From: an uncultured Oscillospiraceae bacterium
GTDB lineage: Bacteria; Bacillota; Clostridia; Oscillospirales; Oscillospiraceae
Reading direction: 5' to 3'
DNA length: 34,646 bases
Assembly: GCA_947632175.1 (NCBI GenBank)
Contig: CANROC010000025.1
Span: forward strand, 1 to 34,646
Positions 15,960 to 25,335 of this stretch are shown piece after piece. The notes under the pieces are model-generated. The model was given only the letters and a program-made list of their open reading frames with translations, was not told where the DNA came from and searched no databases. A program made the position numbers and the translations under genes. The first letter of the stretch is position 1; every line of letters begins with the position of its first letter.

Positions 15960-16577
15960 CTAATCCAACAGTGGTTCAACCTCAACCCATTGAAAGCGGA
16001 AAAGCCTGGTGAACAAATCTAGGTTACTCATGGAAAGAACGGCTTCTTCAGAACCAACGATATCTGCAATCCTCTCAATATTATTTCTTTTATCCACCTG
16101 TAAAGCTATTCTGGTGCCTAAATTGTACAGTCTGTTTCTTTTCAAAGAATTTAGGGCATTTATATACTTCGTGTCTTTAGGACCCGCTGTGATAAAAATA
16201 AATACTGGCGCATAAAAACTTCGCTTTGTAAAGTTTCTGCTGCAATAATCTTTTATTACTCCATTCAATGTGAAAAGCATCTTCTCAAAATCGGGTTCCA
16301 TATCGGAATGTCTAATTTTAATAGACGAGATTTCACTTATATGCACTGGTCCATCTTCTGTAATAATTCTGCATTTATCATCAAACTCCAATATAATAGC
16401 CTTTACTTGCATATCAGTAGTTGTTTCCATTTCTGACATAGTTTTTGAAAGTTCCTCAAAACTATGATTTAGGGCGTTTAATGCTTCGCTTGATACATTA
16501 TTGGAGTTTTCAATAATGAAGAATATATTTGCGTCATATTTTGGGACTTCTGATTTCATGTATTCTGCTGAAGGCAT
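15960..16577 (-). CDS. vWA-fold protein lacking MIDAS residues
   Basis: A 205-residue paralogue of the vWA (TerY-like) protein at 27506-28288. The two align over most of their length: ALNHSFEEL with ALNHAMEEC, EFDDKCRIITEDGP with EFNSGCKWITSNGP, IVGSEEAV with IVGNSEAV and DLFTRLFRF with DLFKRLMKF. The metal site is lost: DTSGS became ENSNN, and MTDG became ITAG. It should keep the fold but not bind divalent metal, so it is probably a structural or decoy partner. It has GAGG upstream of ATG 16577 and ends 25 bp before the SUKH gene. Confidence 0.78.
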   Translation of the reverse strand: MPSAEYMKSEVPKYDANIFFIIENSNNVSSEALNALNHSFEELSKTMSEMETTTDMQVKAIILEFDDKCRIITEDGPVHISEISSIKIRHSDMEPDFEKMLFTLNGVIKDYCSRNFTKRSFYAPVFIFITAGPKDTKYINALNSLKRNRLYNLGTRIALQVDKRNNIERIADIVGSEEAVLSMSNLDLFTRLFRFQWVEVEPLLD

Positions 16578-16586
16578 ATCTCTACC

Positions 16587-18860
16587 TCACATTGTATCTG
16601 TAAACGCTTTTAATAGATCTCCTAACGAGTCCTTATAGTATGGACATTTAGTTTTCCTAAACACCTTCTGATCCAACAGCTCACAATAGCAAAACTCTTC
16701 TGAATCATATATCTCCTCGGCTTTGCTCATATTCGCATATGTGCAAAAATTCTCGCATCCACCTTTACACACCGGAGGATCGGAGGGAGGAGGCAATTGC
16801 TCTGGCGCAGGAACTTTCCCAAAGAGACCGCGCTTAGTCCACATTCCATTCTTTTCTTTAAATCCTTTCTGCAAATAGGAAAGTGCTCCTTGATTTCCTG
16901 CTTCCAACGCCGCCGTGAGATAATGCAATGCTGCATCGAGGTTTCTCTGTGTTCCCCAGCCTTCAAAATAGTAAACACCTGCATTAAGCATAGCATCAGC
17001 ATAACCCATATCTGCTGCTTTTTTTACCATTGCAAATGCACGTTCAGTTTCTCTTGGCACGCCGTCTCCATTCATCAGAATAGTTCCATAATTGTCCAGG
17101 GCATACATATCGTCCTGTGCAACAGCTTTTTCAAACCACTCAACAGCGGCTTGGTAATCGAGATCCACAATTTCGCCTTTAAGATAATCACAGGCAACAT
17201 TGTTTTGAGCGGTAGCCTGTCCAAGCTCCGCCGCTAGCAAATACCATTTAAAAGCAGTGCATCGGTCAATCTCAACACCCATTAATCCCTGTGAATAGCA
17301 ATTTCCAACTACCCACGTAGCGAATGGGTGGTCTCCAACTTCGGCAGCTTTCAAATACCACTCAAATGCACTTTCAAGATCCGGCTCTCCATCAGGAATA
17401 CCTTTCTCAGTATAAAATCCCAACGCAACCATAGCTTTACTACTTCCATGTGAAGCCGCCAAAGTGAACCATTTCTTAGCCTCAGCCTTGTTTTCTTGAA
17501 CTCCTTGACCTTCATCATAGGCTAGTCCCGTGTTTAATTCACCTGCAAAATTGCCGGCGTAGGCAGCGTCTAAGAATAACCCAAATGCCTTTTTGTAATC
17601 TTGTTGAACACCAGTTCCATTTTTATAACACATTCCCAGTGCGTTCAAACAGTACATATTTCCAGCATTTGCGCCCGCCTGAAAGTATTCTACTGCTTTT
17701 CTGTCATCTTTTGGGACGCCTATACCGGCTTGATAAAAGGCTCCTATATTTAAAAAAGCAATCTCAACGCCATTCTCTGCTGCCAGCTTATAATATTTAA
17801 TTGCATTTTCGTAGCTTTGCTCAACACCACATCCGAGTTCATACATTGTTCCGAGCAGATTGTAGGCATTTTCATCGCCCATTTCAGCGGCTCTTTTTGC
17901 GTATAAGAAAGCTTTACCTTCATCCTTCACGTCCTCGTCGTCAGATTCCTTAAGAACCATTGCCAAAACGACGTATGCATCCGAATCATCCAGTTCTTTA
18001 GCTGCCTTTGAAATCCAATAAAGAGCCTCCTGGTCGTTCTTCTCGCAATCTTGCCCAAAGTAGTACATCTGCCCAAGAGCATACTCTGCAGGCGGGTACT
18101 CTTTGTCTGCAGCCTTTTTATAGTATTCAAAAGCTAAAGTCCCATCATGAGGGACGGACTGACCTTCATCATATAACTTACCAAGTATAAACTCGGCAAC
18201 TGAATAACCCATATCGGCTGCCTGTGTGAAGTATGCAATAGCGGTATCTATATCCTTTTCAGTGTTAGTGCCGGAATAATATCTCTCTCCTAGTTCGGTA
18301 CAAGCAACAGCATCGCCCCCAAGTGCCAAATCTAATAAATCATCCATAGACTTAGAGGAATATTCGTCCTCCAAGTTCTGATCATATGAAACAGCTATAT
18401 CCTCCATATTAAACTTGGATATTTCCTTTGACTCAGATAGGGGAAATAATTCTGTTGAATCCACATCCAATGGCATAGCAAAAATGAACAGTGATGCAGC
18501 ACACCATTCTTTGCTTAAACCACCATTTTCAAGTAATGCATAGCATTCTTTAAGGGCAACTTTCTTATCTACCGATTCCGTAATGATTTTAGCTACAGCG
18601 GTCGGAGCTCCGAGTGTAATAGCAGTTTTAAGAATACCCTTTTCGGTAGCTGTGTTAGGCAGAAGGTCATTTACCAAACCGTAAAGCCTTTTATCTTCAA
18701 AATAAATGTCGACACCAAATCTATCTAAAATAATCTTAAGTGCCTCAATAGCCTGTTGATGCGGAACAACGCCCATTAGGGGTTCTCCGCAAAAAGGGCA
18801 CACAGTAACTGCATTAGAAATATTTGTTGTCCACTCTGCTCCACATTTTGCACACTTCAT
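16587..18860 (-). CDS. Zinc-ribbon, helical domain and Sel1-repeat protein
   Basis: A 757-residue scaffold-like protein. It starts with a CxxC...CxxC zinc ribbon (Cys3, 6, 21, 24). Residues about 34-137 form a helical domain shared with three other proteins of this operon. From about 178 to 680 it has a long run of Sel1-like repeats of 36 residues (for example AEFILGKLYDEGQSV, AYNLLGTMYELGCGV). The end (about 695-745) is Cys-rich (GGCENFC, FCYC, KCPYY), resembling the small protein at 33909-34094. Sel1 repeats form solenoids that hold protein partners. No catalytic site is visible. It starts 15 bp after a second, larger Sel1 protein gene. Confidence 0.88.
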   Translation of the reverse strand: MKCAKCGAEWTTNISNAVTVCPFCGEPLMGVVPHQQAIEALKIILDRFGVDIYFEDKRLYGLVNDLLPNTATEKGILKTAITLGAPTAVAKIITESVDKKVALKECYALLENGGLSKEWCAASLFIFAMPLDVDSTELFPLSESKEISKFNMEDIAVSYDQNLEDEYSSKSMDDLLDLALGGDAVACTELGERYYSGTNTEKDIDTAIAYFTQAADMGYSVAEFILGKLYDEGQSVPHDGTLAFEYYKKAADKEYPPAEYALGQMYYFGQDCEKNDQEALYWISKAAKELDDSDAYVVLAMVLKESDDEDVKDEGKAFLYAKRAAEMGDENAYNLLGTMYELGCGVEQSYENAIKYYKLAAENGVEIAFLNIGAFYQAGIGVPKDDRKAVEYFQAGANAGNMYCLNALGMCYKNGTGVQQDYKKAFGLFLDAAYAGNFAGELNTGLAYDEGQGVQENKAEAKKWFTLAASHGSSKAMVALGFYTEKGIPDGEPDLESAFEWYLKAAEVGDHPFATWVVGNCYSQGLMGVEIDRCTAFKWYLLAAELGQATAQNNVACDYLKGEIVDLDYQAAVEWFEKAVAQDDMYALDNYGTILMNGDGVPRETERAFAMVKKAADMGYADAMLNAGVYYFEGWGTQRNLDAALHYLTAALEAGNQGALSYLQKGFKEKNGMWTKRGLFGKVPAPEQLPPPSDPPVCKGGCENFCTYANMSKAEEIYDSEEFCYCELLDQKVFRKTKCPYYKDSLGDLLKAFTDTM

Positions 18861-18875
18861 ATATTGTCACCTCAA

Positions 18876-21203
18876 TCAAAAAATGAATTTCTTTAGTTCA
18901 GCTACTGCATCCTCATCGCCTTTATCTGCAGCTTCTTTAAGAAGTGCTTTGGCCTTGGAGCGATTTTTCTTCACACCAATTCCGTTTTTGTAACACAGCC
19001 CGAGAAGACGTGTTGCCTCGACAGAGCCATCTTCATGCGCCTTTTCTAAAACAGAATATCCTTTATCATAAAGCTTCCGCTCATTTACGTAGTAGAGTGC
19101 CAGTTTACATGCTGCAGTAAGAGATCCCTTATCGATTGCCTTCAAATACCATTGCTCGGCAGCTGCCTTGTTCTCATGAATTTTATATCCATTGAAATAG
19201 ACAAGTCCTAAAAGGTAGGCCAAACTCGATGATTTACTGTCTTCCTCTGCTTCAATGATCTTTTGCAGCAGCTCATCCGGAGACAACTTGAAGAAATCAT
19301 TGGTATATCCGTTAACAAAGTACATCCATCCAAGGTCATATAATGCACTTTGGCGACCGGCCAGAAAAGCTCTACAATAATGATCAAATGATTTTTGGCG
19401 TAAGCCTTTATCGTCAGAATATTTATAGAGTAAGTCCGCAAGCGATTCGTGTTCTGCGCCAAAGGTGCTCTCGGTTTTTTCTTTTTCAGTCATTAATTGT
19501 TCTGCTTGCTCGGTATAGTAAATGAATTTTGATTTGTTCTTGTATTCATCCACTTGAGAATAAACTTCTGCCAAAAGAACCACAGCCTTTACGTCTCTAC
19601 CGTCAAAAGCCTTCTCTAACCACTGAATAGCATCTGGATAACTAACAGGGAATGTTGATTCATCGCCAAAATGCATATAAGCTTCGCCCAATATTCTTTG
19701 AGCTTCTGTATCCCCACGTTTTGCTGCCTCGTTAATCCAATATATAAATTTCTTGTCATCTTGAAAGCCAAATTGACCCGTCACATAATTACGGGCAAGT
19801 TCCCGTTGTGCCGGAGCAAAGCCTTGTTCGGCTGCTTTCTCAAGATATTCTTTACCCTTTGTATAGTCGTTATATTTTTTAAATGCTTCATAAAAAAAGA
19901 AATAACGCATCATAAACTGGTCATACGCTCTTCCTGCGTCAGCAGCTCTTTTATGATAGTAGAACGCCTTATCGATATCTTTCTCTATCCCCTCACCATA
20001 GAAAAAGATATCTCCCAATTGACTCATAGCGACAGTATTTCCCAATTCTGCACTTTTTAGATACCAATCCCGAGCCTTTTCTAAATCCTTTTCAACACCG
20101 TACCCATAATAAAAAATATCGCCTATATATCTTTGTGAGTTCCGGTGTCCACGTTCACCCGAAAAAAGCAACAGTTTTAGAGCTTTAGCATAGTCTTTCT
20201 CAACATGTTCGCCATACAAATACATTTCGCCTAATCTATAATGTGCTTTTATGCTTTTTGTGAGAGCAAGTTCTTTCATTGATGAAACTCCGCGCTCAAC
20301 ATCCTGTACACATCCTCTTCCTGAAATATAGCAGTCTGCTACTTCAACCTTTGCAATGAGATGTCCACCCGTTGCCGCACGGTTCATCCAGAAAAAGCCC
20401 TGCTCTTCATTCTTCACACATAGGATTCCGTATAACAAATTAAATCCATACATGTACTGTGCATCCGGATCACCACAAGTACACATTTCAATTAAAGCAT
20501 CCCTACAAGATTCTGATATTTCAGCAGCCTTGTCCTTATCCTTTGGAACACCATGACCCATTCTATACGCCTCTACCACCCATTCGGCAGCTAGAGGATA
20601 GTTGTATGCCTTAGCTTCAATGAAGTATTTTAATGCAACTTCATACTCTTTTTCGCCGGTACATTCTCCGTACCAATGCATCTGTCCAAGCTTTATTCCT
20701 GCTAAAATGTTTCCCTGGCCATATGACTTGCTAAATAGAAGCAAAGCATCTTGCGTGTTTTCGGAAATATACGCTTTAACAGCAAGAGAATAATTACGCT
20801 CCTGCGACTCACGCAAATATCTTTGAGAATCAAACTTCATTTTTTCTTCAGTGGTCTCTTTAGGAATTTCAACTTCAATCTTCCAACCAAAGACCTCTGT
20901 CATTACGCTTATATAAGATGCGGCGATTGCAGGTCGAATAAACTCAGATTGCGTAAGCTGAGTCATGGATTTAGAAACTATTCTTTTTTGCACTGCATCA
21001 TTTTCATATGTATTCTCTACAAAGTCATCAAGAATACCCAAGCGAGATAACCTCTCTAACATAATCCGATCATTCTTCAAACTCGGTGCTAAATCACTTA
21101 ACAGTGCCGGCACGCGACCAGGCTTAGTGAACACATCTAGACCGAACCTATCCTTTATATAAGCAAGCGTACTTTTCAGATTGCTTGAGTCATACGCAGT
21201 CAT
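18876..21203 (-). CDS. Sel1-repeat protein with shared helical N-domain
   Basis: A 775-residue protein without the zinc ribbon. Residues about 8-108 match the helical domain of its neighbours (TLAYIKDRFGLDVF, ALLSDLAPSLKND). From about 130 to the end it is built of Sel1-like repeats, such as AMSQLGDIFFYGEGI and ATRLLGLCYKNGIGV; a few in the middle are irregular. The function is likely scaffolding. The start ATG 21203 has GAGGAGG about 7 bases upstream. It lies between the stand-alone TerY-C zinc protein and the zinc-ribbon Sel1 protein. Confidence 0.85.
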   Translation of the reverse strand: MTAYDSSNLKSTLAYIKDRFGLDVFTKPGRVPALLSDLAPSLKNDRIMLERLSRLGILDDFVENTYENDAVQKRIVSKSMTQLTQSEFIRPAIAASYISVMTEVFGWKIEVEIPKETTEEKMKFDSQRYLRESQERNYSLAVKAYISENTQDALLLFSKSYGQGNILAGIKLGQMHWYGECTGEKEYEVALKYFIEAKAYNYPLAAEWVVEAYRMGHGVPKDKDKAAEISESCRDALIEMCTCGDPDAQYMYGFNLLYGILCVKNEEQGFFWMNRAATGGHLIAKVEVADCYISGRGCVQDVERGVSSMKELALTKSIKAHYRLGEMYLYGEHVEKDYAKALKLLLFSGERGHRNSQRYIGDIFYYGYGVEKDLEKARDWYLKSAELGNTVAMSQLGDIFFYGEGIEKDIDKAFYYHKRAADAGRAYDQFMMRYFFFYEAFKKYNDYTKGKEYLEKAAEQGFAPAQRELARNYVTGQFGFQDDKKFIYWINEAAKRGDTEAQRILGEAYMHFGDESTFPVSYPDAIQWLEKAFDGRDVKAVVLLAEVYSQVDEYKNKSKFIYYTEQAEQLMTEKEKTESTFGAEHESLADLLYKYSDDKGLRQKSFDHYCRAFLAGRQSALYDLGWMYFVNGYTNDFFKLSPDELLQKIIEAEEDSKSSSLAYLLGLVYFNGYKIHENKAAAEQWYLKAIDKGSLTAACKLALYYVNERKLYDKGYSVLEKAHEDGSVEATRLLGLCYKNGIGVKKNRSKAKALLKEAADKGDEDAVAELKKFIF

Positions 21204-21218
21204 TATTTTGCCTCCTCG

Positions 21219-21572
21219 TTAAACGTCTCCGCCCGATAGATTAAACTTTTCTGTGGCAGTAACGATATTGTTCATATCGTTACCACACCACGGACACTCC
21301 AATCGAGACTCTCCATTCCAGCAGGAAATTTTGTGGCATTTGTTACATAACACAAAATTTTTTGTACCGCAGAATGGACATCCTGGATAGTCCTCAGTAT
21401 GATAAAGGTTGCCCTGAACTATGGTGAGATCATAACCTTCACTTCCTGCTCGATGTTCATCGATTGGAAATGCCCAGGTACGCCACCAGTCACCATCACC
21501 CATCTTCTGAGTCCTTATTCCGTATATTTGGTTTCTTTTGCCGCATTTGGCAAGTAATACAGCCGCTTCCAT
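21219..21572 (-). CDS. Stand-alone TerY-C metal-binding domain protein
   Basis: A 117-residue protein. The C-terminal half has a dense Cys pattern: CPFC (65-68), CNKC (76-79), Cys84 and CPWC (93-96), arranged as PGCPFCG, LCNKCHKISCW and LECPWCG. This matches the TerY-C zinc domain, usually fused behind the vWA domain of TerY proteins. Here it is a separate gene, while the two vWA proteins of the operon lack it, so it may complete them in trans. The N-terminal part has a W-rich stretch (DGDWWRTWAFPID). ATG 21572 is chosen; GGAG lies 11 bases upstream, and a longer reading would overlap the previous gene by 74 bp. Confidence 0.72.
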   Translation of the reverse strand: MEAAVLLAKCGKRNQIYGIRTQKMGDGDWWRTWAFPIDEHRAGSEGYDLTIVQGNLYHTEDYPGCPFCGTKNFVLCNKCHKISCWNGESRLECPWCGNDMNNIVTATEKFNLSGGDV

Positions 21573-21588
21573 ACTTGCTAACACTCCT

Positions 21589-22968
21589 CTAGTGTAATTT
21601 CCATTTGAACCTCTGTGTAAATGGCATTTCCGAAACACATTCATCAAGTTTCTGTTTTGCATCAGGATGCCCTGACATCATTGCCAGCTTATACCAATGT
21701 GCAGCTTGCATTACATCCTTATTAACCACAACCCCCATCTGGTAAAACTGCCCTAATTTATACTGTGCTTTGGCATTTCCTTTTTCAGCCACAGTTGTTA
21801 ATAGCTTGAGTGCTTTCTTTTCATCCTTTTGGACTCCTGTCCCATTTATGTACAGTTCAGCCAGAGTTAATGATGCGTTTTCATTTTTCTGATTTGCAGA
21901 TTTTTCAAAGTACTTAATCGCCATGTGAGTGTTCTTCTTCACATGTAATCCGTTTAGGTAGAATACTCCCACATAATACTGCCCTTCAGAGTCGTTCGCA
22001 TCTGCCGCTTTTAGATACCATTTCCAAGCCTTTTTGTAGTTTTTCTTTGAATAATATATTGATGCAATCGAATTGTATGCAGGTACATATCCTCCATTAG
22101 CAGCCATCCTGTATTCTTCCATTGCAGCATCTATGTTATTTGTGGCAAGCTTTTTTTCTGCATTGCTCATAAAGGCTTTAAGAGCTGTCGGATCATATGT
22201 AGATACCGCTTCGGAAGACGAAGGCGCGGTTTCTGATGTATCATCGCTCAACTCATCGCTTGTAATTTTCCAGCGAGATGAACGACATATAGGGCAATTT
22301 CTTGATTCTCCATATTCCAGGTCATATCCATCAATAACATATCCGCATATCAAACATTTATAATGTGCAATGATGCTATACTCTTCATCTTCTTGACTAT
22401 CGGTAATTATATTTTCTTCTCGTTTAATTTCTTTTACTTCATGGGCTATTTTCGATGTGGATGCTTGATAGTCATTACACTGCATCAGTACATCTTCAAC
22501 GGTTACGTTTATCATCTGCGTGATGCCTTGTCCGTTGTAATACATAGCAGCACCGTACAAAGCCTCACAAATCATATCTGCCCACGCTTCCGATAATCCT
22601 TCTTCCTCGATGAAAAGCTGCCGTAATTTTCTTATGGTTGTTTCTGCAGAATCAATATCTTGATCAAATAGTGTCCTTATGGATGTCACATAGTCATCAG
22701 TAACGGTCTTACTGAAGATACGTATTTCCTTCTTTAAGTTCGGTGCTGTATCCATCATAAATCCCGATAACTGACGGGGACTCTGGAGAACACCATCTCC
22801 CATTTTTGTAACTGCACCATATATTGCTTTGTCAAACGAGTCGTAGGTTTCAAATTCAACTTTACCCTGAATTGAAGATGCGCAGCAGGGACAAACTCTT
22901 TGCTTCTCTAAATCATTCTCTTCTACAATCCATGTGCTAGCGCACATTTGACATCTTATTTTTTTCAT
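21589..22968 (-). CDS. Double zinc-ribbon Sel1-repeat protein
   Basis: A 459-residue protein. Residues 6-29 carry CxxC...CxxC (Cys6, 9, 26, 29). A helical domain at about 44-140, ending in GLSEAWADMICEALYG, is shared with the other Sel1 proteins here. A second, rubredoxin-like ribbon YKCLICGYVIDG...CPIC uses Cys205, 208, 225 and 228. An acidic/Ser linker leads to about five Sel1 repeats (285-455). ATG 22968 has AGGAG nine bases upstream; the frame could extend to a GTG at 22989 that lacks a site. The rubredoxin-like knuckle may bind iron or zinc. Likely a scaffold or sensor subunit. Confidence 0.83.
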   Translation of the reverse strand: MKKIRCQMCASTWIVEENDLEKQRVCPCCASSIQGKVEFETYDSFDKAIYGAVTKMGDGVLQSPRQLSGFMMDTAPNLKKEIRIFSKTVTDDYVTSIRTLFDQDIDSAETTIRKLRQLFIEEEGLSEAWADMICEALYGAAMYYNGQGITQMINVTVEDVLMQCNDYQASTSKIAHEVKEIKREENIITDSQEDEEYSIIAHYKCLICGYVIDGYDLEYGESRNCPICRSSRWKITSDELSDDTSETAPSSSEAVSTYDPTALKAFMSNAEKKLATNNIDAAMEEYRMAANGGYVPAYNSIASIYYSKKNYKKAWKWYLKAADANDSEGQYYVGVFYLNGLHVKKNTHMAIKYFEKSANQKNENASLTLAELYINGTGVQKDEKKALKLLTTVAEKGNAKAQYKLGQFYQMGVVVNKDVMQAAHWYKLAMMSGHPDAKQKLDECVSEMPFTQRFKWKLH

Positions 22969-22985
22969 ATTACTCTTCTCCTTGA

Positions 22986-23648
22986 TCACATGGATTGGCC
23001 ATTGGTATTGTTATTCCCATTGCCGTGTCTTGACACTCTACCATCTGCTGATGCTTCTACAGCATGGCTTTCTTTATATGCCTGCGCTCTTTTTTGAAAA
23101 TCTGAACTCGCGGGCATCGGATATTTAGGATCTCTATTGATAACAGCACCGGTATTATAGCCACCGTCTGTGATAACCTGTTCTGCACCTCCAGATCGCG
23201 GAGCCTGCACTGGATCCATTTTTGAAAACTTGCTTTGTGGAGCAATTGTTCCATACACAAGATTTTGATCTTTAGACAGCTCAACAGTTGTCTCATATTC
23301 GGCTGAATTTGAGTGGGGAAGAGCGCCCTTATCTATCCTCTCGCCTGGTGTGTTTCCAAGAGATTTTTCTGAAACAAACACGCCGGAACTACGTTCTGTT
23401 CCATGAGTTGTTACAAACTTCTCTCCCGCTTTTGCATGGCGAACTTCCATTGATGTACCTGATTGGTTTGACGCTTTGAGACTGGCAGCATCTTCTTTTG
23501 AGAGACCTCTTTCTGCCATCAACTTGTCAAAATTTTTTGAACTGAGCTTCGCCCTTTTATCTGATAAACCACTCTGCATATATCTGCTTGATTTGGATGC
23601 CTCGTGGCTTGCCTGGACATTCTTTTCAATTGTTCTTTTCTGAGACAT
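22986..23648 (-). CDS. Predicted toxin-like protein, family not recognised with certainty
   Basis: A 220-residue protein. Residues 1-65 are basic and Ser/Lys-rich. The core (about 66-170) has ERSSGVFVSEKSLG, then KGALPHSNSAEYETTVELSK, then LVYGTIAPQSKF and a Gly-rich GGAEQVITDGGY. This order (Gly-Val-Phe, Ala-Leu-Pro with Asn-Ser-Ala, Gly-x-Ile-Ala-Pro, Gly-Gly-x-x-Gln) resembles C-terminal domains of polymorphic toxins, but I cannot name the activity. The tail is Asn/Gly-rich. No secretion signal is seen and no SUKH gene is next to it. It follows the intact TraD-like ATPase gene by 67 bp and could be its cargo. AGGAGG lies nine bases before the ATG. Confidence 0.5.
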   Translation of the reverse strand: MSQKRTIEKNVQASHEASKSSRYMQSGLSDKRAKLSSKNFDKLMAERGLSKEDAASLKASNQSGTSMEVRHAKAGEKFVTTHGTERSSGVFVSEKSLGNTPGERIDKGALPHSNSAEYETTVELSKDQNLVYGTIAPQSKFSKMDPVQAPRSGGAEQVITDGGYNTGAVINRDPKYPMPASSDFQKRAQAYKESHAVEASADGRVSRHGNGNNNTNGQSM

Positions 23649-23715
23649 ACGCAGAGTCCTCCTAACGAGTCATTACCTGTTTGTTCTTTATTTTGATAGT
23701 TGTCACTTAAACTGT

Positions 23716-25035
23716 TTAACCTTTATACATCTCAAAATAAAATCTGAAAGGTGGAGCAAAAGGAAGACCCACAATAGCTTCACCAACCTTCAGATTGTTC
23801 AAATCCCAATCTTCAACAGTTGACCCTATGCGTTTTTCTTCAACCATTGTGTTATTAAGCATGCGATATTGTTCAAGCACCATATTTTTTCCGTGTAAAC
23901 TGGATATGTATTCTCTTGTTGTAACATCGTTTGCTCTGAAAGCGATAATAGAGGAAAAGCCTGCAGCAAGATTCTTCCCTCTGCTTTGGCCATAAATTTC
24001 GTAAAGCTGTTCAATACTCTGAAGTCCTGCAAAAACTTTTACTCCAAGACTACGTCCAAAGTTTACACCATCATCTATATGCTGCAGATTTGGCAGGAGC
24101 TTAAACTCATCGCATATAAAGTATACGTTTCCCTGCGATTTTGTCCTTCCTAAAGCCTCCTTCAAGGCTAAATCAAAAAGTATTTTATACACCGGAGTGA
24201 GTACACTACCAATGGAGAGATCATATTCAATAAATAAAGTACGGCCACCTTTTTGGCGCACAAAATTTCGCATTGAAAATTTGCCCTTTTCGCAGAAAAC
24301 GCCCATAAACACATCACGAACGACTGAGAACATTTCTGCCAATACACCCTGTGACTGTGCACTGTCCCCTTCGATGTAACTCATCACCGAACGCATATCT
24401 CCGAACCCATCAAGATAGTCGCAAATATCCGGTCCTGAACAAGAGTCCAGGAATTCTTTGATTCTATTATTGTAGAAATTTTCTACTACAAATTGCTTTT
24501 CGCCTTCACCTAATCTAATAGTTGTCACCAGAATGGCAGCCAATAAGTCTCTTGCTGCATTAGGAAAAAACGGATTGCTCGAATTGTTTTTTGTTCGTTC
24601 TTCAAACAGAGCCTTGCAGATTTCTGTTGCATTCATCATTACCTGTCGCTCATCCCAACCATCTGCAAGGATCTCCTTGAAGATATTCCATCGCTCCGAC
24701 TGCTGAATATACTGAGGGGAGTTACCAATAACACAGTCCTTCTTATTGAAAAACTTTGAATAAAAATCCCCCTTACTGTCAAAGATAATCATTACATCAT
24801 CAGCAGTCATTTTTTTCTTTAGCTGTTCAATGATATGGTAGAACAATGTACTCTTGCCGCATCCGGTTCCGCCCACAAGCATCATATGCTTGCTGATAAC
24901 ATCTTCACCCAAACCGAAAGATGCGGGTTTCCCATTGAACTCGCCTTTCAGTAGGAGAGAAGGAGTACCAGCAGTTATGGGTAAGCCGTTCTTAGAAACA
25001 GCTGTTCCTTGAATTACATTTTTACCTACTGCCAT
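23716..25035 (-). CDS. VirD4/TraD-like coupling ATPase
   Basis: A 439-residue P-loop ATPase. Walker A is GGTGCGKST (55-63), Walker B is VYFICDEF (Asp309, Glu310), and FDSKGDFY (85-92) and FAGLQSIEQL are typical coupling protein phrases. The end (RIGSTVEDWDLNNLKVGEAIVGL) fits the TraD/TrwB C-terminus. There are no membrane helices in the protein; the gene two bases after a hairpin upstream encodes a separate two-helix membrane protein that might anchor it. Such ATPases push DNA or protein substrates through or to a membrane channel, but no channel genes are present in the window. GGAGGG precedes ATG 25035. Confidence 0.87.
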   Translation of the reverse strand: MAVGKNVIQGTAVSKNGLPITAGTPSLLLKGEFNGKPASFGLGEDVISKHMMLVGGTGCGKSTLFYHIIEQLKKKMTADDVMIIFDSKGDFYSKFFNKKDCVIGNSPQYIQQSERWNIFKEILADGWDERQVMMNATEICKALFEERTKNNSSNPFFPNAARDLLAAILVTTIRLGEGEKQFVVENFYNNRIKEFLDSCSGPDICDYLDGFGDMRSVMSYIEGDSAQSQGVLAEMFSVVRDVFMGVFCEKGKFSMRNFVRQKGGRTLFIEYDLSIGSVLTPVYKILFDLALKEALGRTKSQGNVYFICDEFKLLPNLQHIDDGVNFGRSLGVKVFAGLQSIEQLYEIYGQSRGKNLAAGFSSIIAFRANDVTTREYISSLHGKNMVLEQYRMLNNTMVEEKRIGSTVEDWDLNNLKVGEAIVGLPFAPPFRFYFEMYKG

Positions 25036-25062
25036 ATCGAATCCCTCCTATAACATTAAATG

Positions 25063-25091
25063 TGGGTGTTGGTGTTTCCACTCAACACCCA
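25063..25091 (-). other. Intergenic stem-loop inside the operon
   Basis: A perfect 9-bp inverted repeat (TGGGTGTTG at 25063-25071, CAACACCCA at 25083-25091) with an 11-base loop lies between the two-helix membrane gene and the TraD-like gene. No T-run follows on the minus strand, so it is more likely an RNA-stability or processing element than a terminator. Confidence 0.5.
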
Positions 25092-25102
25092 TCTCCATCT
25101 TT

Positions 25103-25312
25103 TTACATTCTGGACATCACACCCAGGAATTTGAGAATTAAGTAAATAAGGTAGAATGCGGCGATGACATATCCAACGACAACGCTCAACGCAATCTTTA
25201 CAATCATGTTAAGCGGTGCCCTTCTATCGAGCCACTCGGAACGGCCTGACAAAACCTTATAACCGGAATAAATAGCCCATGCTGTATAGGCAAGTATCAA
25301 CACTGTCTCCAT
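25103..25312 (-). CDS. Small two-helix membrane protein
   Basis: A 69-residue protein with two hydrophobic helices, at about 3-22 (VLILAYTAWAIYSGYKV) and 36-66, joined by a charged loop (SGRSEWLDRRAPL). The loop is positive, so it is probably cytoplasmic with both ends outside. A strong GGAGGG site precedes ATG 25312. It lies next to the TraD-like ATPase, which lacks the two N-terminal membrane helices common in its family, so it may supply the membrane anchor in trans. No family is recognised. Confidence 0.72.
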   Translation of the reverse strand: METVLILAYTAWAIYSGYKVLSGRSEWLDRRAPLNMIVKIALSVVVGYVIAAFYLIYLILKFLGVMSRM

Positions 25313-25335
25313 AAAGACCCTCCTCTAATTTATCA

